Of a stretch of DNA of 64,000 nucleotides, positions 26,901 to 38,240 are shown piece by piece (the stretch's first letter is position 1; each line of letters opens with the position of its first letter). The position numbers and the translations under genes are program-made. A model generated the notes under the pieces. That model saw only the letters and a list, made by a program, of their open reading frames with translations, made no database searches and was not told the DNA's origin. The stretch comes from Puffinus mauretanicus. Its lineage: Eukaryota; Chordata; Aves; Procellariiformes; Procellariidae. The stretch covers positions 62,001 through 126,000 of the forward strand of contig JAJKFH010003701.1 in assembly GCA_023333565.1 (NCBI GenBank), given 5' to 3'.

Positions 26901-29900
26901 AACAGAAAAAAGAAATGGCTGTCCCTCCCCATGGATGTTATTGCTGAGGTAAATTTCAGTCTTGGATGATACTTTAAAACAATGTTCCTACTGTGGGTCT
27001 TAACAGGATGCCTAGAAATCTGAGCCATGCAAAAGCAGCAGATGTGAAGACCTAGTTTTGCCTAATTAGGCCAGGGAAAAGGAGCTTCCATCAGATCCTT
27101 ACTGAGGAGGCCAGTAAAACAAATAACATAAAAAAAGCATGGCCCTCTTGCAGTGAAGAAACTGCATCAGCTGAGATAACTAAACCCAATTCTTTAATGT
27201 AATTACTTAATAACCATTTTTTGTGCATGTGTCACAGGCCAAACCTTCCAGTTCTACAGTTTATACCTGTGCCTCTGCACAACAGGAGACTCTGAGTCTG
27301 CATCCTTGTGGCCATACCTGTTGCTGGAGTCATTGCTGTTTTGGCATGACTAGTATCTGTTATCTGCTGTTAATTCTCTTTCTATGTGTATTACAAGTTC
27401 GTGTCATGTGTATATCTCCTTGTTGCTTTGTTTTCACTTCAGATAAGATAGAGTCAAAGAAATCCGCCCTGTACTTAGATGGGAAGGTGGCAAAGTTTGT
27501 GTTGGTACTTCTTGAGGAGCAGGTTCCATGTTCTGGGGTGAACCTTCATTAAATTGCTGTATTTTGTGCATTAAGTTTTATGTTGTTCTACAAAATTCCA
27601 GAGTTATTGATCATAGCCTTCATCTTCATTGCTTCTCAGAACTATAAGGCTATAAATTCCCAGAGAAACCGTTTCTTGAGTTCATAAAAAACTGAAAGAC
27701 CAGCACATTCTTGGCACATTCATTAGCCAGCCTGGCCTGCCTGAGCAATCACCTGATCTCAGCAGGCTTCTTTCCCTCATTCCTCTCTTCAGTGTGTGTC
27801 AGCCTGTGCCATGTCCCAGATCCCCATGGCCTTTCTATCAGGAGAGCTCCACTGCTTTGCAAAGAATGAAACATTTTTCTCCTTCAGCTCTGCAAGTGGA
27901 GTCATGAAATGTGTGGCTGAGAGCTACTAGTTCCAACGTCTCCTAGGGCTTTGGTCCCATGCTACTCACTCAAGTGGTTTTATTTGGTCGTTAGATCCCT
28001 TTCCCTTGTTAGTAAATAGCATTGTGGTAGGGTTCAGGTGCTCAAACATTTCTCTGTGAGGTACACAGTGGCTGAAATTACAGTATCAGTTACACCACTG
28101 GAACCAAGAGGCAAGGTCCCTCACATCTATCATGGAGTGACAGATCGTAAAGACATGCCAGTAGGTACTTTCCTGCCTGGGCATGTTCAGGCACAATAAA
28201 GGATTATGAAGTGGTCAGGTAATACCTATTATAAGCTAGCTACCATTCTGACTGGCGTCCTACCAGCAATATTTTGGCCAGTCAACTAAAGAGAGTATTC
28301 ATCTGGTGTTGACCCATGGCATTGTTTTGCTTTGTGGTTTGTGTGTGTATCTGTGTGCATTTCTGTTTTTGAACACTTTGACTGTTTGCTAATCGGTTCG
28401 AGGTGTCTGTCTACTGAACAGTTTACTTGTCCTGAAGCCACCTGACCAAGAGAAAGTGAGCTGGTCTGCTCACAGCCCTCTTAGCTACAAGGCAGTACCA
28501 GGACAGCAAGGGCAGATGGAGCTGAAATAGAAGCCCAAAAGCAATTTGTCCACAGAGAAATGCGTTCCCTTGATTAATCCAAAATCCTTCGTATTCCCCT
28601 GAAAAACTTTGTACACTGACAGCATCACTGTAAAAAGGTAATGTTAATAAAGGCAGACCTCATTCATGAATCAGTTACTGATCCACCAACAATTTATTAC
28701 TGAGCTATTGTTAAGTGGAGTCTTCACATGTAGATTTTTTCAATATGAAACCAGAACATGAAACAACTGACCCTGATGAAGGGTTCCCCACATGCAGTAC
28801 TGTCTTGAGCTTTGCCTCTTTGACGAGAAAGCAGATTTATTTGGGGTTATTGCCATGTCAAAGGAAATTAGAAGTTCAATCATGCTGTTTCCTTATCGGT
28901 ACCACATACTGTTTCCAGTTTCTGAGAATCGCTATAAAGCACTCTGGATCTGCTCTTAGTTGATATGGATAGTGTTTTATTTCAGAACAAGGCCTTCCTT
29001 TTTTTAGGAAACATTTATTTAAACAACTGCTCAAGAAGTTGTCTTCTGGCCAAAATGTCTCGCCTTATCACGTTAGTGATAGCACTATGAGACACTGGTC
29101 GTTCTGTTTCAGGCTGAAACTGAGCTGTGTGTATCAGCAGTGGTCAGGTAGAGATGAGAGTGGGGGATTTTTGTTTGGCTTTGGGGTTTTTTTAGATTTC
29201 TTGGCCCAGTTTGGTATAGCCGATGCAGCCTTTTTTTTTTTTTTAATTTACTTAGGAAGTGCTAGCAAAAATCATATTGCTGCTTCGTAGCATCACAGGG
29301 AATGATACTATGCAGTTCCTCACCTGTCCTGAGGCTCTGCTTGATGAGAATTCACAGGTCTGAAGTGATCCCCCCACACTGTATGTTTAATGTGCAGCTA
29401 AGGCAGCTGAGGTGATGAGTTAAAAAGAAGAGCCCAGGCTGTGCTACCTTAAGCTTACTTACAACACCTAGCTTTGATGTTCACCTAATCCAACTCTGAT
29501 ACCTTGAATGAGCAATTTGATTGGAGCCTAAGTGAGGTTGGGGCTTGGATAAACACCAGCTTGCTGATCCTCTGCCTGATGAAGACTGAGGAAAACAACT
29601 GGAAGATTTGGCAGAAATTATATCAGCATCCTTGATTGAGAGTGTGCACCTGCCACTTGCTGTTCAGGTCTATAACTCAGGTCTTTCTAAAATTACAACT
29701 GCTCCTTTTGCATGTTTAGTTAGAAGCTGTTGACAAGATTGTGTTTTATCATCTGTGCAACCATTTTTTTTTTCCAAATATGGGATGGCAGGGCTCAACA
29801 TGAGACTGTTTGGAACTTCAGATGGCCTGGATGTGAGGAGAGACCCTGGCATAACCTGCCACATGCTCAGACACATTTAACTAGACTTAGATGCTCTAGG

Positions 29901-31614
29901 GAGAGGGGGAAAGATGACAGCCTTGAGCATGAGCATAAGCATGAACATGTTTGCTGAAAATATGCTCATTTGGGGGTCGGAAGGGGCCTTGTTCACCTAC
30001 TGAATTAGCTTTTGCTCCAGCTGGCCACAGGTTTCAGATGTTCCTATCCCTCTGAATAGGACTTGAATCCAGGAATTATGGCATAAATCTCTGTGAGAAA
30101 GAATCCTGGGGAATAACTGTAAGTAGACAACTAAAATGTGTTGTAATTCATACAGATGTTGGGACGACTTAGCTGGGTATGGACTATCCTTCCTTCCCTA
30201 TTGTCTTCTTTCTTTCCCTCCTCCCTGCTCCTCACATTTCATTCTTTTAACATCTGTAGATTTAGAACCAAGAGTACCTGAGATGACAGTGGTACATGTT
30301 GTTCATCCAGCCTGAAGAGAAGGTTGAGGTAATTTTAGGTAATTACAGAGGGCAAAACTGATCCCCAGTTACCTTTGGTAAGGTATTAAAATAGCTTTCA
30401 CATGAAGATAAGATCTTTCATAAGATCCTTCATAATATTATCTCTTAGAACTATCTCCATAACAATATATATAGTGTTAGAGAGATATATATAGTTGTAC
30501 TTGCATTTGTAATGACTTGGATACTTTCAGAAAAAAGAAAGTGCTAGGCAGACGACAGAAGGACTTGAGAACAAACTATGAGAAGGTTTTCATGAATTAG
30601 AAATTGAAAATTAAGTTTAGAAAATCATAGGGAATGGAAGAATCTCTATATATTCTCAAGTTATTATATATCTTGCTCTATGTTTTTGCGCAAAAAAAAT
30701 TTGAGCAGCAGAGTATCACTATAGTACTAGATGTGCCTACAGTCACCTCCTGGCTTTTCTTGCCCCAGAGCATGCATGAAATTGCTCATGTCTTGAGGGT
30801 GCTGGAGACATAAAAACGCTGACTTGCTCCCCAGCACATGCTAGTCTGCTGCACTTCTACCAACAGAAGTATGGAAATGGAGTAGAGGAAGTGTCCCTTC
30901 CTCATGCCCCCATTTGTCACCCCATTCTCAACTACTGAGAGTGTTAGCTTTGAAAGTGTTCTAGTGCATCCCTGCTTGCTTTGGAGAAGGACTCCAACTC
31001 TTTTGCCTCAGAGAAGATGAGGTTACTATGGCATTATATGACATCTTTTAAGTTGCATTGGTCTTGTTATGTGAAGAAAGTATGGAAAAGTACTACTTTG
31101 GAAAAAAGATAGGAGCACGGTGTAAGTCTCCTAAGCAAGTGAACTACGACGAAGAAGATAGGGTAACTAGGGTCAACATTTTCTTTAATATTTGTCAGCT
31201 TTCTCTGTTGGGTGTAGAACAAGTGCGGAAGTCAATTGTCTCCTCTTCCGCTTCTCCTGAGAGAGGACTGATGTAGTGTCAGTACTCAGCCAATAAGCAC
31301 CTCTGGGCCACTGCTCAGTGAATGTTAGGGCACCTCTCTTTTAGGTGTTTCCCATCGGTTGACGTGCCTCTCCACTTATTTTCCTTGAATCTCATTCTGC
31401 AGTACCTAACTCTTCTGTATGAAGCACCAGGATACTGGGTACTACATAACGTTGTGAGTTCCAATATGTATGAGCCCAGTTAAAATTTGGCTTTTGTAAT
31501 ACTGACTATTTCAATACCTGAATCCCGTAGTGGATTAGCCCTTGGCTTCCCTGTGCTTCAGGTCTTCCTCTTTAATATAGGAATAACAACACACTCCAAA
31601 CTCACAGGGATGCT

Positions 31615-32109
31615 GTGGAAGATAAATGCACGAAAGGTTGTCAAGAGTTGAGACATAGTTCTGAAAAGGCAATAGAAGTAGCTAAGGTAAGTCATGAGGA
31701 AGTGTCTGGATCACATCTCTTCATAACAGAGGTACAACTATTGTCTATCCACCCTGAGGAAGCCCAAAGCACTGCCTGTGCAACTGGATTCTATATATTC
31801 AGATGTTACTCAATCAGCATGAAGTTGTCAAGAATGCTTACTGCAAGGTCAGACTGTGCATCAGCAAGGACCACTGGGAAGTATCTCCCAAGAAGAATGG
31901 TGGGCACGAAGACAGTGAGAACTTGGAAGGATCCTTTCCTCATTAAAAAAAACCCTGTGCAGAATCATCACGTTTTAGCGTTAAGATATGTTCCTAGACA
32001 TCCATTGCTTGTCTGCATGAACGCATTTGCAGTAAAACTTCCAAGTTATACAATTAGGAAATCAACAGCAAAAGTATTTAATATAAGAACCAACAATGAA
32101 ACCATCTGA
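31615..32109 (+). other. Unrecognised 164-codon open frame, probably chance
   Basis: This is the longest frame outside the GC-rich regions. The first codon is GTG rather than ATG (the frame reads Met-Glu-Asp-Lys-Cys..). The product shows no signal peptide, membrane segment, repeat or motif I know. Composition is mixed, with many Ser, Thr, Lys and Arg. There is no CpG island, TATA box or plausible 5' splice site arrangement near it. It could be part of an unrecognised repeat or an exon of an unknown transcript, but chance is the simplest reading. Confidence 0.15.
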
Positions 32110-34477
32110 CAATTTTTTTTCCCCTTTGCTAGTTTAACAAGCCATTTTGATCATTTCAAATCAAGAGGAGAATATTTGTCTCACAACTGATCATTATTTC
32201 TTTTTGAGGAAAGTATATGTAAAATACCAAGGAAAATGTTTCTGGATACAAGATTCCTGCTATCCATCCTATAATAAAGAAAATGGTATTGTTCTATAGA
32301 AGGCTGCTGACATCTTTGTTTATTTAATTTATGCAGGAAGCAAGAGGAAGCCAAGTCCATGTTTAGAATCTTACAAACAATTAATTCAGTGTTTTTGCAG
32401 TTTGCCTTAATTTGAAAATTGATGATTTTTCTTATCCTTTTCTTCTTCTTTTTCCAACAGTTCTTTAGCAAGTTTTATGTGGCATTACATTTGCTCACAG
32501 GGTTACTAATATATTGTCAGAGGAAGACTAGATTCAGGGAATTCCACTTAATTTAATTTATTGCCAATGAAAATAAACTTTTAATTACTGATTTGGCTAT
32601 TCAGAAACAAAGAAGACAACCGATTAAACAAACACTTAGGGAAACACCTTTCCTCCCCTTCCCAAGGCTCAAGTTCAGTCCAGACACCTCTCCTCCCCGC
32701 TTCTAGCCTTCCCTCCCCTTGTTTTGCTGCAGGTTACACTCAGTCCCCTCAGTGATGTGATGGGCAGCTGGGGGTCAGTGTGTGGCGGGATTTTTTGCCA
32801 GTCCTTGTTTCTTACTCTTTTCTTTCATGGCTCCTTCCTTCTTACTCATTTCCTCTGCTCTGGCATGAATTCCTCCATGGGCTGCAGTCCCCTCGGGGGT
32901 GTCCCTGGCCTGGTGTGACTTATCCACTGGCTCCTCAGAGGCATACCTCCTCTTGTGTCTCCTTTTGTGCGTCCTGCATCTCCTTTTTTGTGTGTCCTGC
33001 CCCAGCTGTTACCACCCTTTCTTAAACCTGCCTGAAGAGACAGAACCATAAGCTGCTCTGACTGGCTGCAGTATTGGTGCACGATGGGTCAGTGCTGCCC
33101 ATTTCCGAGCTGGCTAGACCCAGCTGTCACCAGCACTGGGCACTCCCTGGTCTCCTCTCACACAGGGTACCCTGCAGCCCCCTGCTACCAAAATCCTGCC
33201 AGATATGCCCATGACATGTTTAGAGAGTATATATGTAAATCATTTAGCTACGTCTCTAAATATCTTATTGGGAAGCTAATCATATTGGCACCAAGACCAT
33301 ATCCATCTTTTCAGTTGTCTCTAATTTCTCTCCCCTTTCTCAGTCACTGCTAACAACATTTCCATCCTTACAGCTACTCCGAGCCATACTTTGGAGTTTG
33401 CTGTTGACAACTCTCTCTTTTGCACCTCACACATCCAGAACTTGCTGCTTTTTACTCAACGTAAGCATGATCTGCCATTTTTTCCCCCCCATAACCACAT
33501 CACATGTCCTGTTCTCCACTGCAGATATTTCTCTCTCTGCAAGAGCTCACTCTCTGGCCATCCAAGTATACACGTACTGACCTGTCTCCTTGCAAAATAT
33601 GTCCCAGAAGATAATTTTCCTTGCCAGTCCAAAAGTTAAAACAATAACTAATTCCATACTTTAAAAGCTTCGGGAACTTTGCATCTACTATCTTGTCTTA
33701 TACATTGTTTCAAGTACTACATCTTCCATCTCTTTTTTTCTTTTTTTTGTTGCTGTTGCTTTATTGTGGAGTTTTATGCCTTCATCACAGTCTCTTGTTC
33801 AGCTCCATATATAACCACTTCAGGTTTTCTTTCATACAGCCTCTTCTGCATATCATGATGTTCCCAAGACCTATTCCCACTTTACCTTTGAGTCCACCTT
33901 AAAGGCCTGTTTCTGCTTTGCTGCCAGTGTGACTACAGTTCCGTTCTAGGGAAAATAATTTTTAATATCCCTTTACCTTAACCTGCTACTCAGCTGTGTG
34001 AGCACCTAAAGAGATGTTTCACTTTTCCCATGCAGAGAAAGATCTAAATGTCTGCAGGATCCGGGTCTAGGATCTGTGGTATGGATCTCAAGCCAAACTA
34101 GCGCTGTCAGTTGTCTAGGAGAAAATATTACATTCTGGAGAGCTCTAACACTCTCTCATTGACTCATGTATAAGTGGAAAATCAAGCTATTCCATTCACT
34201 GAAAGATTTACAACTCAGCAAGGATATTGCAAGTAAAAAAGGTCAGTAGTCAGGATACTTCCCTTAAAAATACCATTTTGTATGACTGATCAAACGTCCT
34301 TAAAAACATGTAAACACTGTCCTACATATAATCTAATCTAGAACTTTTTCCTGCCGGTCCTTCCAGAGTGCCATCTAGAACGCATTGATCACGATGAAGC
34401 GTGCACTTTCTGTGCATGTACAGTTGGCGCTACTAACACCGTTATATATTACAGTAAACCAGGTTACAATTGTTTTT

Positions 34478-34543
34478 TCTTTTGGTCTTGCTTTCTCTCC
34501 CGCCGTGGAGACTTGGTGGTGCTTTAAGACTGCAGAGGGCTGG
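34478..34543. repeat. 5' shoulder of duplicated block, copy A
   Basis: Similarity to 46405-46490 starts near here. It is imperfect at first: a shared GGTCTTG (34484-34490 versus 46411-46417), then a stretch with several mismatches and a 2-nt length difference, then GTGGAGACTT. From 34521 to 34543 the match is exact. Copy B carries 22 extra bases at this point (46469-46490). Confidence 0.8.
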
Positions 34544-35084
34544 GGTTAACGCTCCCCTGCGCCGCGCTGGGAGGCAGGGGAGGTTAGCAGCGGGATCAAT
34601 GTGATTAGAGCTGCAGGAGAGGGAAGATGTGCCCGCCCGCCCGCCTGCCTGCCGCCGGGCCGAAGGGAGGTGTGTGAGGAGCCGGCTCGCCGCGGCTCGG
34701 GGCTGGCCGCTGCCGGGGATGCTCCTGCGCTTCAGGCGCCGGGGGATTTTGTCACCTGTGGCCCTGCCTGCGCCAACCTGCCGGCGCCTCCCCGAGCCAA
34801 GGACACACCTGGGCGCCGCGCACCCGCCTCCCGCCCCCGCCGCCGGCTGCCTCTTCCCCCGCCCGAGCGCCGGGCGGCGAGTGTCGGCGGAGCCGCGGGG
34901 CTGCAGGCGGGGCTGAGCGCTCGCTGGGCGGACGAGCGGCCCCGCAGGCTCCGAGCAGCCACCAGCCGAGGGAGGCGGCGGCCGGACCCGGTGCGCGCTG
35001 CCTGGCAGCTCCGGCCCGGCCGTGGGCGCGGCGGGCGAGGGCGAGCCCGGAGCCCGGAGCGGGGAGCGGGGGAGCGGCGGGGGC

Positions 35085-35127
35085 ATGTGGATGTTGGCCG
35101 TCGCCTTGCTCCACAGCATCTCGCATG
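35085..35127 (+). CDS. First coding exon of an unidentified secreted/membrane protein, copy A (partial)
   Basis: The ATG at 35085 opens MWMLAVALLHSISH plus the first base of a next codon. The exon ends at 35127 before a good donor (ATG|GTGAGC). The hydrophobic run Met-Leu-Ala-Val-Ala-Leu-Leu just after the start looks like the beginning of a signal peptide whose cleavage site would be coded by exon 2. The start has a purine at -3 (GGC before the ATG), giving moderate context. A second in-frame ATG lies at 35091. Reading on past the donor gives a Pro/Arg-rich tail to a stop at 35273, which I take to be intron. The frame upstream is open to 35022 but has no ATG. I do not recognise the gene, and no following exon was identified. 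The same exon recurs at 47032-47074. Confidence 0.55.
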
Positions 35128-35133
35128 GTGAGC
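35128..35133 (+). other. Splice donor of exon 1, copy A
   Basis: GTGAGC directly after ATG. It agrees with the vertebrate donor consensus at +1 to +5. The intron it opens is in phase 1. Confidence 0.6.
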
Positions 35134-35351
35134 GCTGCCGGCCCCCACCGCGGGGCTCCTTCCCTTTCCCCCCTCGGGAAGAAGGGGAGCGGGTCGCGGT
35201 CCTGCCTTTTGTGCTCAGCGCCTGGCGCTGGCTGCTAGCGGCCGGGCGGAGAAGGGCGAAGGCTGCTCTCTGATCGTTTCAACTAGCTTACCTAGCAAAG
35301 TGACAGCCCATAACTTAACAGCATTTCTACAAACATCAGAACAACCTTCGC

Positions 35352-35405
35352 GGGGGGGAGGCACTAAGGACGTTTCCTTCCCTGTCGCGCCCCCCCCTCC
35401 CCCCC
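35352..35405. repeat. G-run/C-run inverted repeat (10-bp stem)
   Basis: GGGGGGGAGG (35352-35361) is the exact reverse complement of CCTCCCCCCC (35396-35405), with 34 nt between. It lies about 40 bp past the point where the two CpG-island copies diverge. Such G/C homopolymer hairpins are hard to sequence and assemble. Confidence 0.8.
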
Positions 35406-37525
35406 AATGGCAAAAGAACATGTTCTTCTGAAACAGAAGAAATAGCTAACTCTATGCCATTTGTCACCCTGCATAGGAAAGAAAACTAATGTATATGGTA
35501 TTTGGAAGGTCTTAGTTTGTGCTCTCCTATGTGTTTAAATGGTTATATGTGGTAGCTCTATGTGTTATTTCTGGTGGGTTCTATCTAACAGTTTCCTATT
35601 AATCCTTTTATAAATATATCTCCCAAGAAACTGAATTTAGAAATAGGGTTTAAAAATACTTATTGCACTCGTGGAAATATATTGGGCACAAGAAATGATT
35701 GGGGCAGACTTCCAAGGCATGGAGGAAAATTCTGTTTCATGATTAGGAAGTATTGACTTCTTGAGAATTCATCTCTTAATATTAACTATTGAAGACAAAT
35801 GAGATCTTCCTTAACATATCCCCATCTTGTAAAGCTTGTTTGGGGGAATCTGATTATTATTTATGTGAAAAGTCTATAACATTTCAGCTGGACATATACA
35901 TGTCGGCATTTTGCCATTTTCCCACAAAGCTTTGCCAACTCCTATCAGTCATGACCTGAAACAGCTGCTGATCACTTTTGAAAACTCCGAGTGCAGAGAT
36001 TTGTATGTGCCATGGTCTATGATAATTATCTGTTAGAGCTTGAAGTGAGATCACCAGACTACTTCTTGTATGTATCCAGAAGAAAATCTAAATACAGAAA
36101 GGAAAACTTAGAAAATCTGTCCTTACAGTGCTAGATGAAGATCTTGGCATGTGAATTAAAACTATTTGAAAAACAGAAATTTAATTTAATGACAAATGCT
36201 AACACGCTATAATTTTCTTCAGTTCTAAACTGACAGTAAACTCAAACTTCATATGGAAAAAAAAATCAGATATTATGGTTTTCTTATTCTCAAACAATTG
36301 CTTTGTTATTGTAATGTGAATATGCTAGTCAAGAAACTGTATTGAAATTTTGAACTTATACAGCAGAATGTTTCAAATATACTGAATTCAGCTTTTTCCA
36401 AAAAGGAGATATTATGTCAATTAACTTTTTGATCGGTCTTAAATTTATACCTAAATATGAAAGCTAGTGAAATTCAGCTTTGAAATACCTTTGCAACAGT
36501 AACTGAAATGAGGACAAGCAGATCAGGAGAACAATACAGTATTCGATCAAGTGAAATCAAATACTTGCTTTATGTCATATTATGTGGAGTATTGATGCAT
36601 ACGTTACCCCTGAGAAATATTTTCTTGCCTCAGCATCTAGCATTTTCTTTGGGTTATTTTGTTAAATAAATCTGTTTTGGTAGAAAATCTTCTTGATCCA
36701 TTTATTGACTTGTAACCAATTAAGCATAACTTTGTTTTTCATATCCATGTCTTAGGCAAAAGCAGGGAGACAGAAATAGTAAGAAGTTATTCTCTCAACA
36801 TTGCTGTGTAAGAAAGACAGGAGATGTTATGCAAGACAGGTGTATCTTTTGAAGACTTCTAGCTTAATGTTCAGCTAAAAAATGCTTAAAGCCCATTGTG
36901 TTCCGGTCATATCATTTCAAAGAAAGAGATAGCAGAAACAGACAGGATCCAGATACGTACGACAGAAGTGACAGAAGCAGGAAGGAATTCTGTGTGAGAG
37001 GAATATGAGGTGGGGAGAGAGGAAATAGTATGCTTGAGGAAGAGATGAATCAGCAAGGATGTGATAACTGTGTATAAAATGGGCATCCCTACTTGCTCTG
37101 GAGACAAACATTGGCATTCTGTGCCATGTGTCAAATACCAAAGTCCTCCCCTCCATATGACTGTGGCATGCATGCCGTCTCTGTATCTTGAGGTATGGGC
37201 TGGCATGTGGGGATTTTTTTGTCTGTAGTTTTGGAAGAACTATTCCAGAGCAGTGGAGAAAATGCATTTTCAACCTACATCACACTCCACCAAACTGCAG
37301 TCTTTTCCAGGTAAGGCAAGTAAGTTCTTTTTACTTGCCTGTTCTGTCTCTTACAAAGATGTTATTTATGCTGTTTACCTAGTAGCAGTCACTTTATAAA
37401 CACTTAAACGCAGAGAAAACCCAACTGTGGTAACTGTTAGTAAATGCAGGCTTTCTAAATGAGCCACGGGTATCTGAAAAGAAGTGTTGGTGGTGAAGAG
37501 ATCACTTTTGACAGGTGGCTGTACT
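35406..37525. other. AT-rich non-coding stretch, no gene seen
   Basis: Just downstream of CpG island A, presumably first intron if that copy is a working promoter. No exon, repeat or RNA gene is recognised. Minus-strand frames at 36907-37273 (99 and 118 codons) have no recognisable product. Confidence 0.5.
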
Positions 37526-37600
37526 TAAAAAAAAACAAACCAAACAAAAAAACCCCAAACAAAACCCAAATCAACAAAAAAAAACCACCACAAAACAACT
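37526..37600. repeat. A/C-rich low-complexity tract
   Basis: Irregular runs of A broken by C and CC (AAAC-, AACC- and ACCACC-type units). It lies about 90 bp before an inverted CR1. Confidence 0.8.
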
Positions 37601-37689
37601 CCAAGGACAATGAATGAGAGGTACCACAGCACCAGTCTGCGTTGGACCCACATCAGCTTCTCTGTGGACGATGAAGTCAGTGATTTTGC

Positions 37690-38240
37690 CACAGAATCCA
37701 CAAGGTTGACCTTGGGAGATCTAGACCAACCCCGCTGCCCAAAGCAGAGTTAACTACTACAGCAGGTTGCTCAGGACTGCGTCCTGTCAGGTTTTGAATA
37801 CCTCCAAGGATGGAGGCTCCACAAACTCTGTGGGAAACCTGTGCCAGTGTTAGACTACCCTCACTGTAAAAATAAATAAATTTTATTTTTATATATATGT
37901 ATAAAATCTTATGTTTAAATGGAGCTTCCTGTTTTCTGTTTATGTCTATCGCCTTTTGTCCGTTGACTGGATACCACTGAGAAGAGTCAGGTTACATCTT
38001 CTTTACACCATCCCATCAGGTATTTTTATGCGTTATTAAGATCCTCCTGAGCCTTCTCTTCTCCACACTAAATAGTCCCAGCTCTTTTTCAGCCTTTTCT
38101 CATGTATCAGATTCTCCAATCCCTTAACCATCTTTACAGTCCTTCACTAGACTCACTCCAGTATGTCTGTGTCTTTCTTGGACTGAGGAGCCCAGAACTG
38201 GTACATAGTACTCCAGATGTGTTGTCACCAGTGATGACAT
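37690..38240 (-). mobile_element. CR1 LINE, 3' end, inverted, more decayed
   Basis: Minus-strand CR1. On the plus strand, CACAGAATCCACAAGG is followed by a GACCAACCCCGCTGCCCAAAGC block, a GTCAGGTTTTGAATACCTCCAAGGATGGAGGCTCCAC block and a CCTTCTCTTCTCC..CTAAATAG block. A CCAGAACTGGTACATAGTACTCCAG block comes last. Read on the minus strand, 38150-38240 keeps the pattern His-Leu-Glu-Tyr and, after a frame change, other residues of the CR1 ORF2 C-terminal region. An A/T-rich run at 37867-37900 interrupts the copy. The 8-bp terminal repeats are not well preserved. The element is non-functional. Its 5' limit is uncertain: 38241-38640 is not CR1 that I can recognise. Confidence 0.88.

Larger units (their letters stand above)
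22595..34470. other. AT-rich non-coding stretch, no gene seen
   Basis: About 12 kb upstream of CpG island A. No exon or gene is recognised. The longest frame is 164 codons at 31615-32109 (+) and matches no family I know. A possible old CR1/L3-like fragment lies at 26150-26290. A TTAAT-rich cluster lies at 26655-26900. The 32640-33350 stretch is pyrimidine-rich with CCTCCCC and TCTCCTT blocks. Short A or T runs occur near 23609, 23862, 25855 and 29231. Confidence 0.5.
34500..35290 (+). promoter_or_regulatory. CpG island A (promoter, copy A)
   Basis: About 790 bp of very GC-rich, CpG-rich sequence inside AT-rich DNA. It contains several GGGCGG/CCGCCC Sp1-type boxes (for example in 34631-34645, 34873-34878, 34926-34931 and 35244-35249) and no convincing TATA box. 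This is the usual look of a vertebrate CpG-island promoter overlapping a first exon. The + strand direction follows from the leader-encoding ATG and splice donor near its 3' part. The transcription start cannot be placed from sequence. The island is repeated almost exactly at 46441-47235. Confidence 0.85.
34544..35314 (+). repeat. Near-identical direct repeat, copy A (771 bp)
   Basis: By line-by-line reading this matches 46491-47261 with one substitution: T at 34646 versus C at 46593. The offset is constant at 11,947 bp. Identity stops abruptly after CCCATAAC at 35314, where the copies go on with unrelated sequence. The block covers the promoter, the first coding exon, the splice donor and about 185 bp of the following intron. 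Confidence 0.97.

Noticed and set aside
34442..35119. A 225-codon minus-strand frame and several other long frames through CpG island A (and a 205-codon one through island B)
   Set aside because: GC-rich DNA has few stop codons, so frames are open in nearly all phases. The products are Pro/Ala/Arg/Gly-rich with no known domain. The + strand leader exon with a donor is the better explanation.
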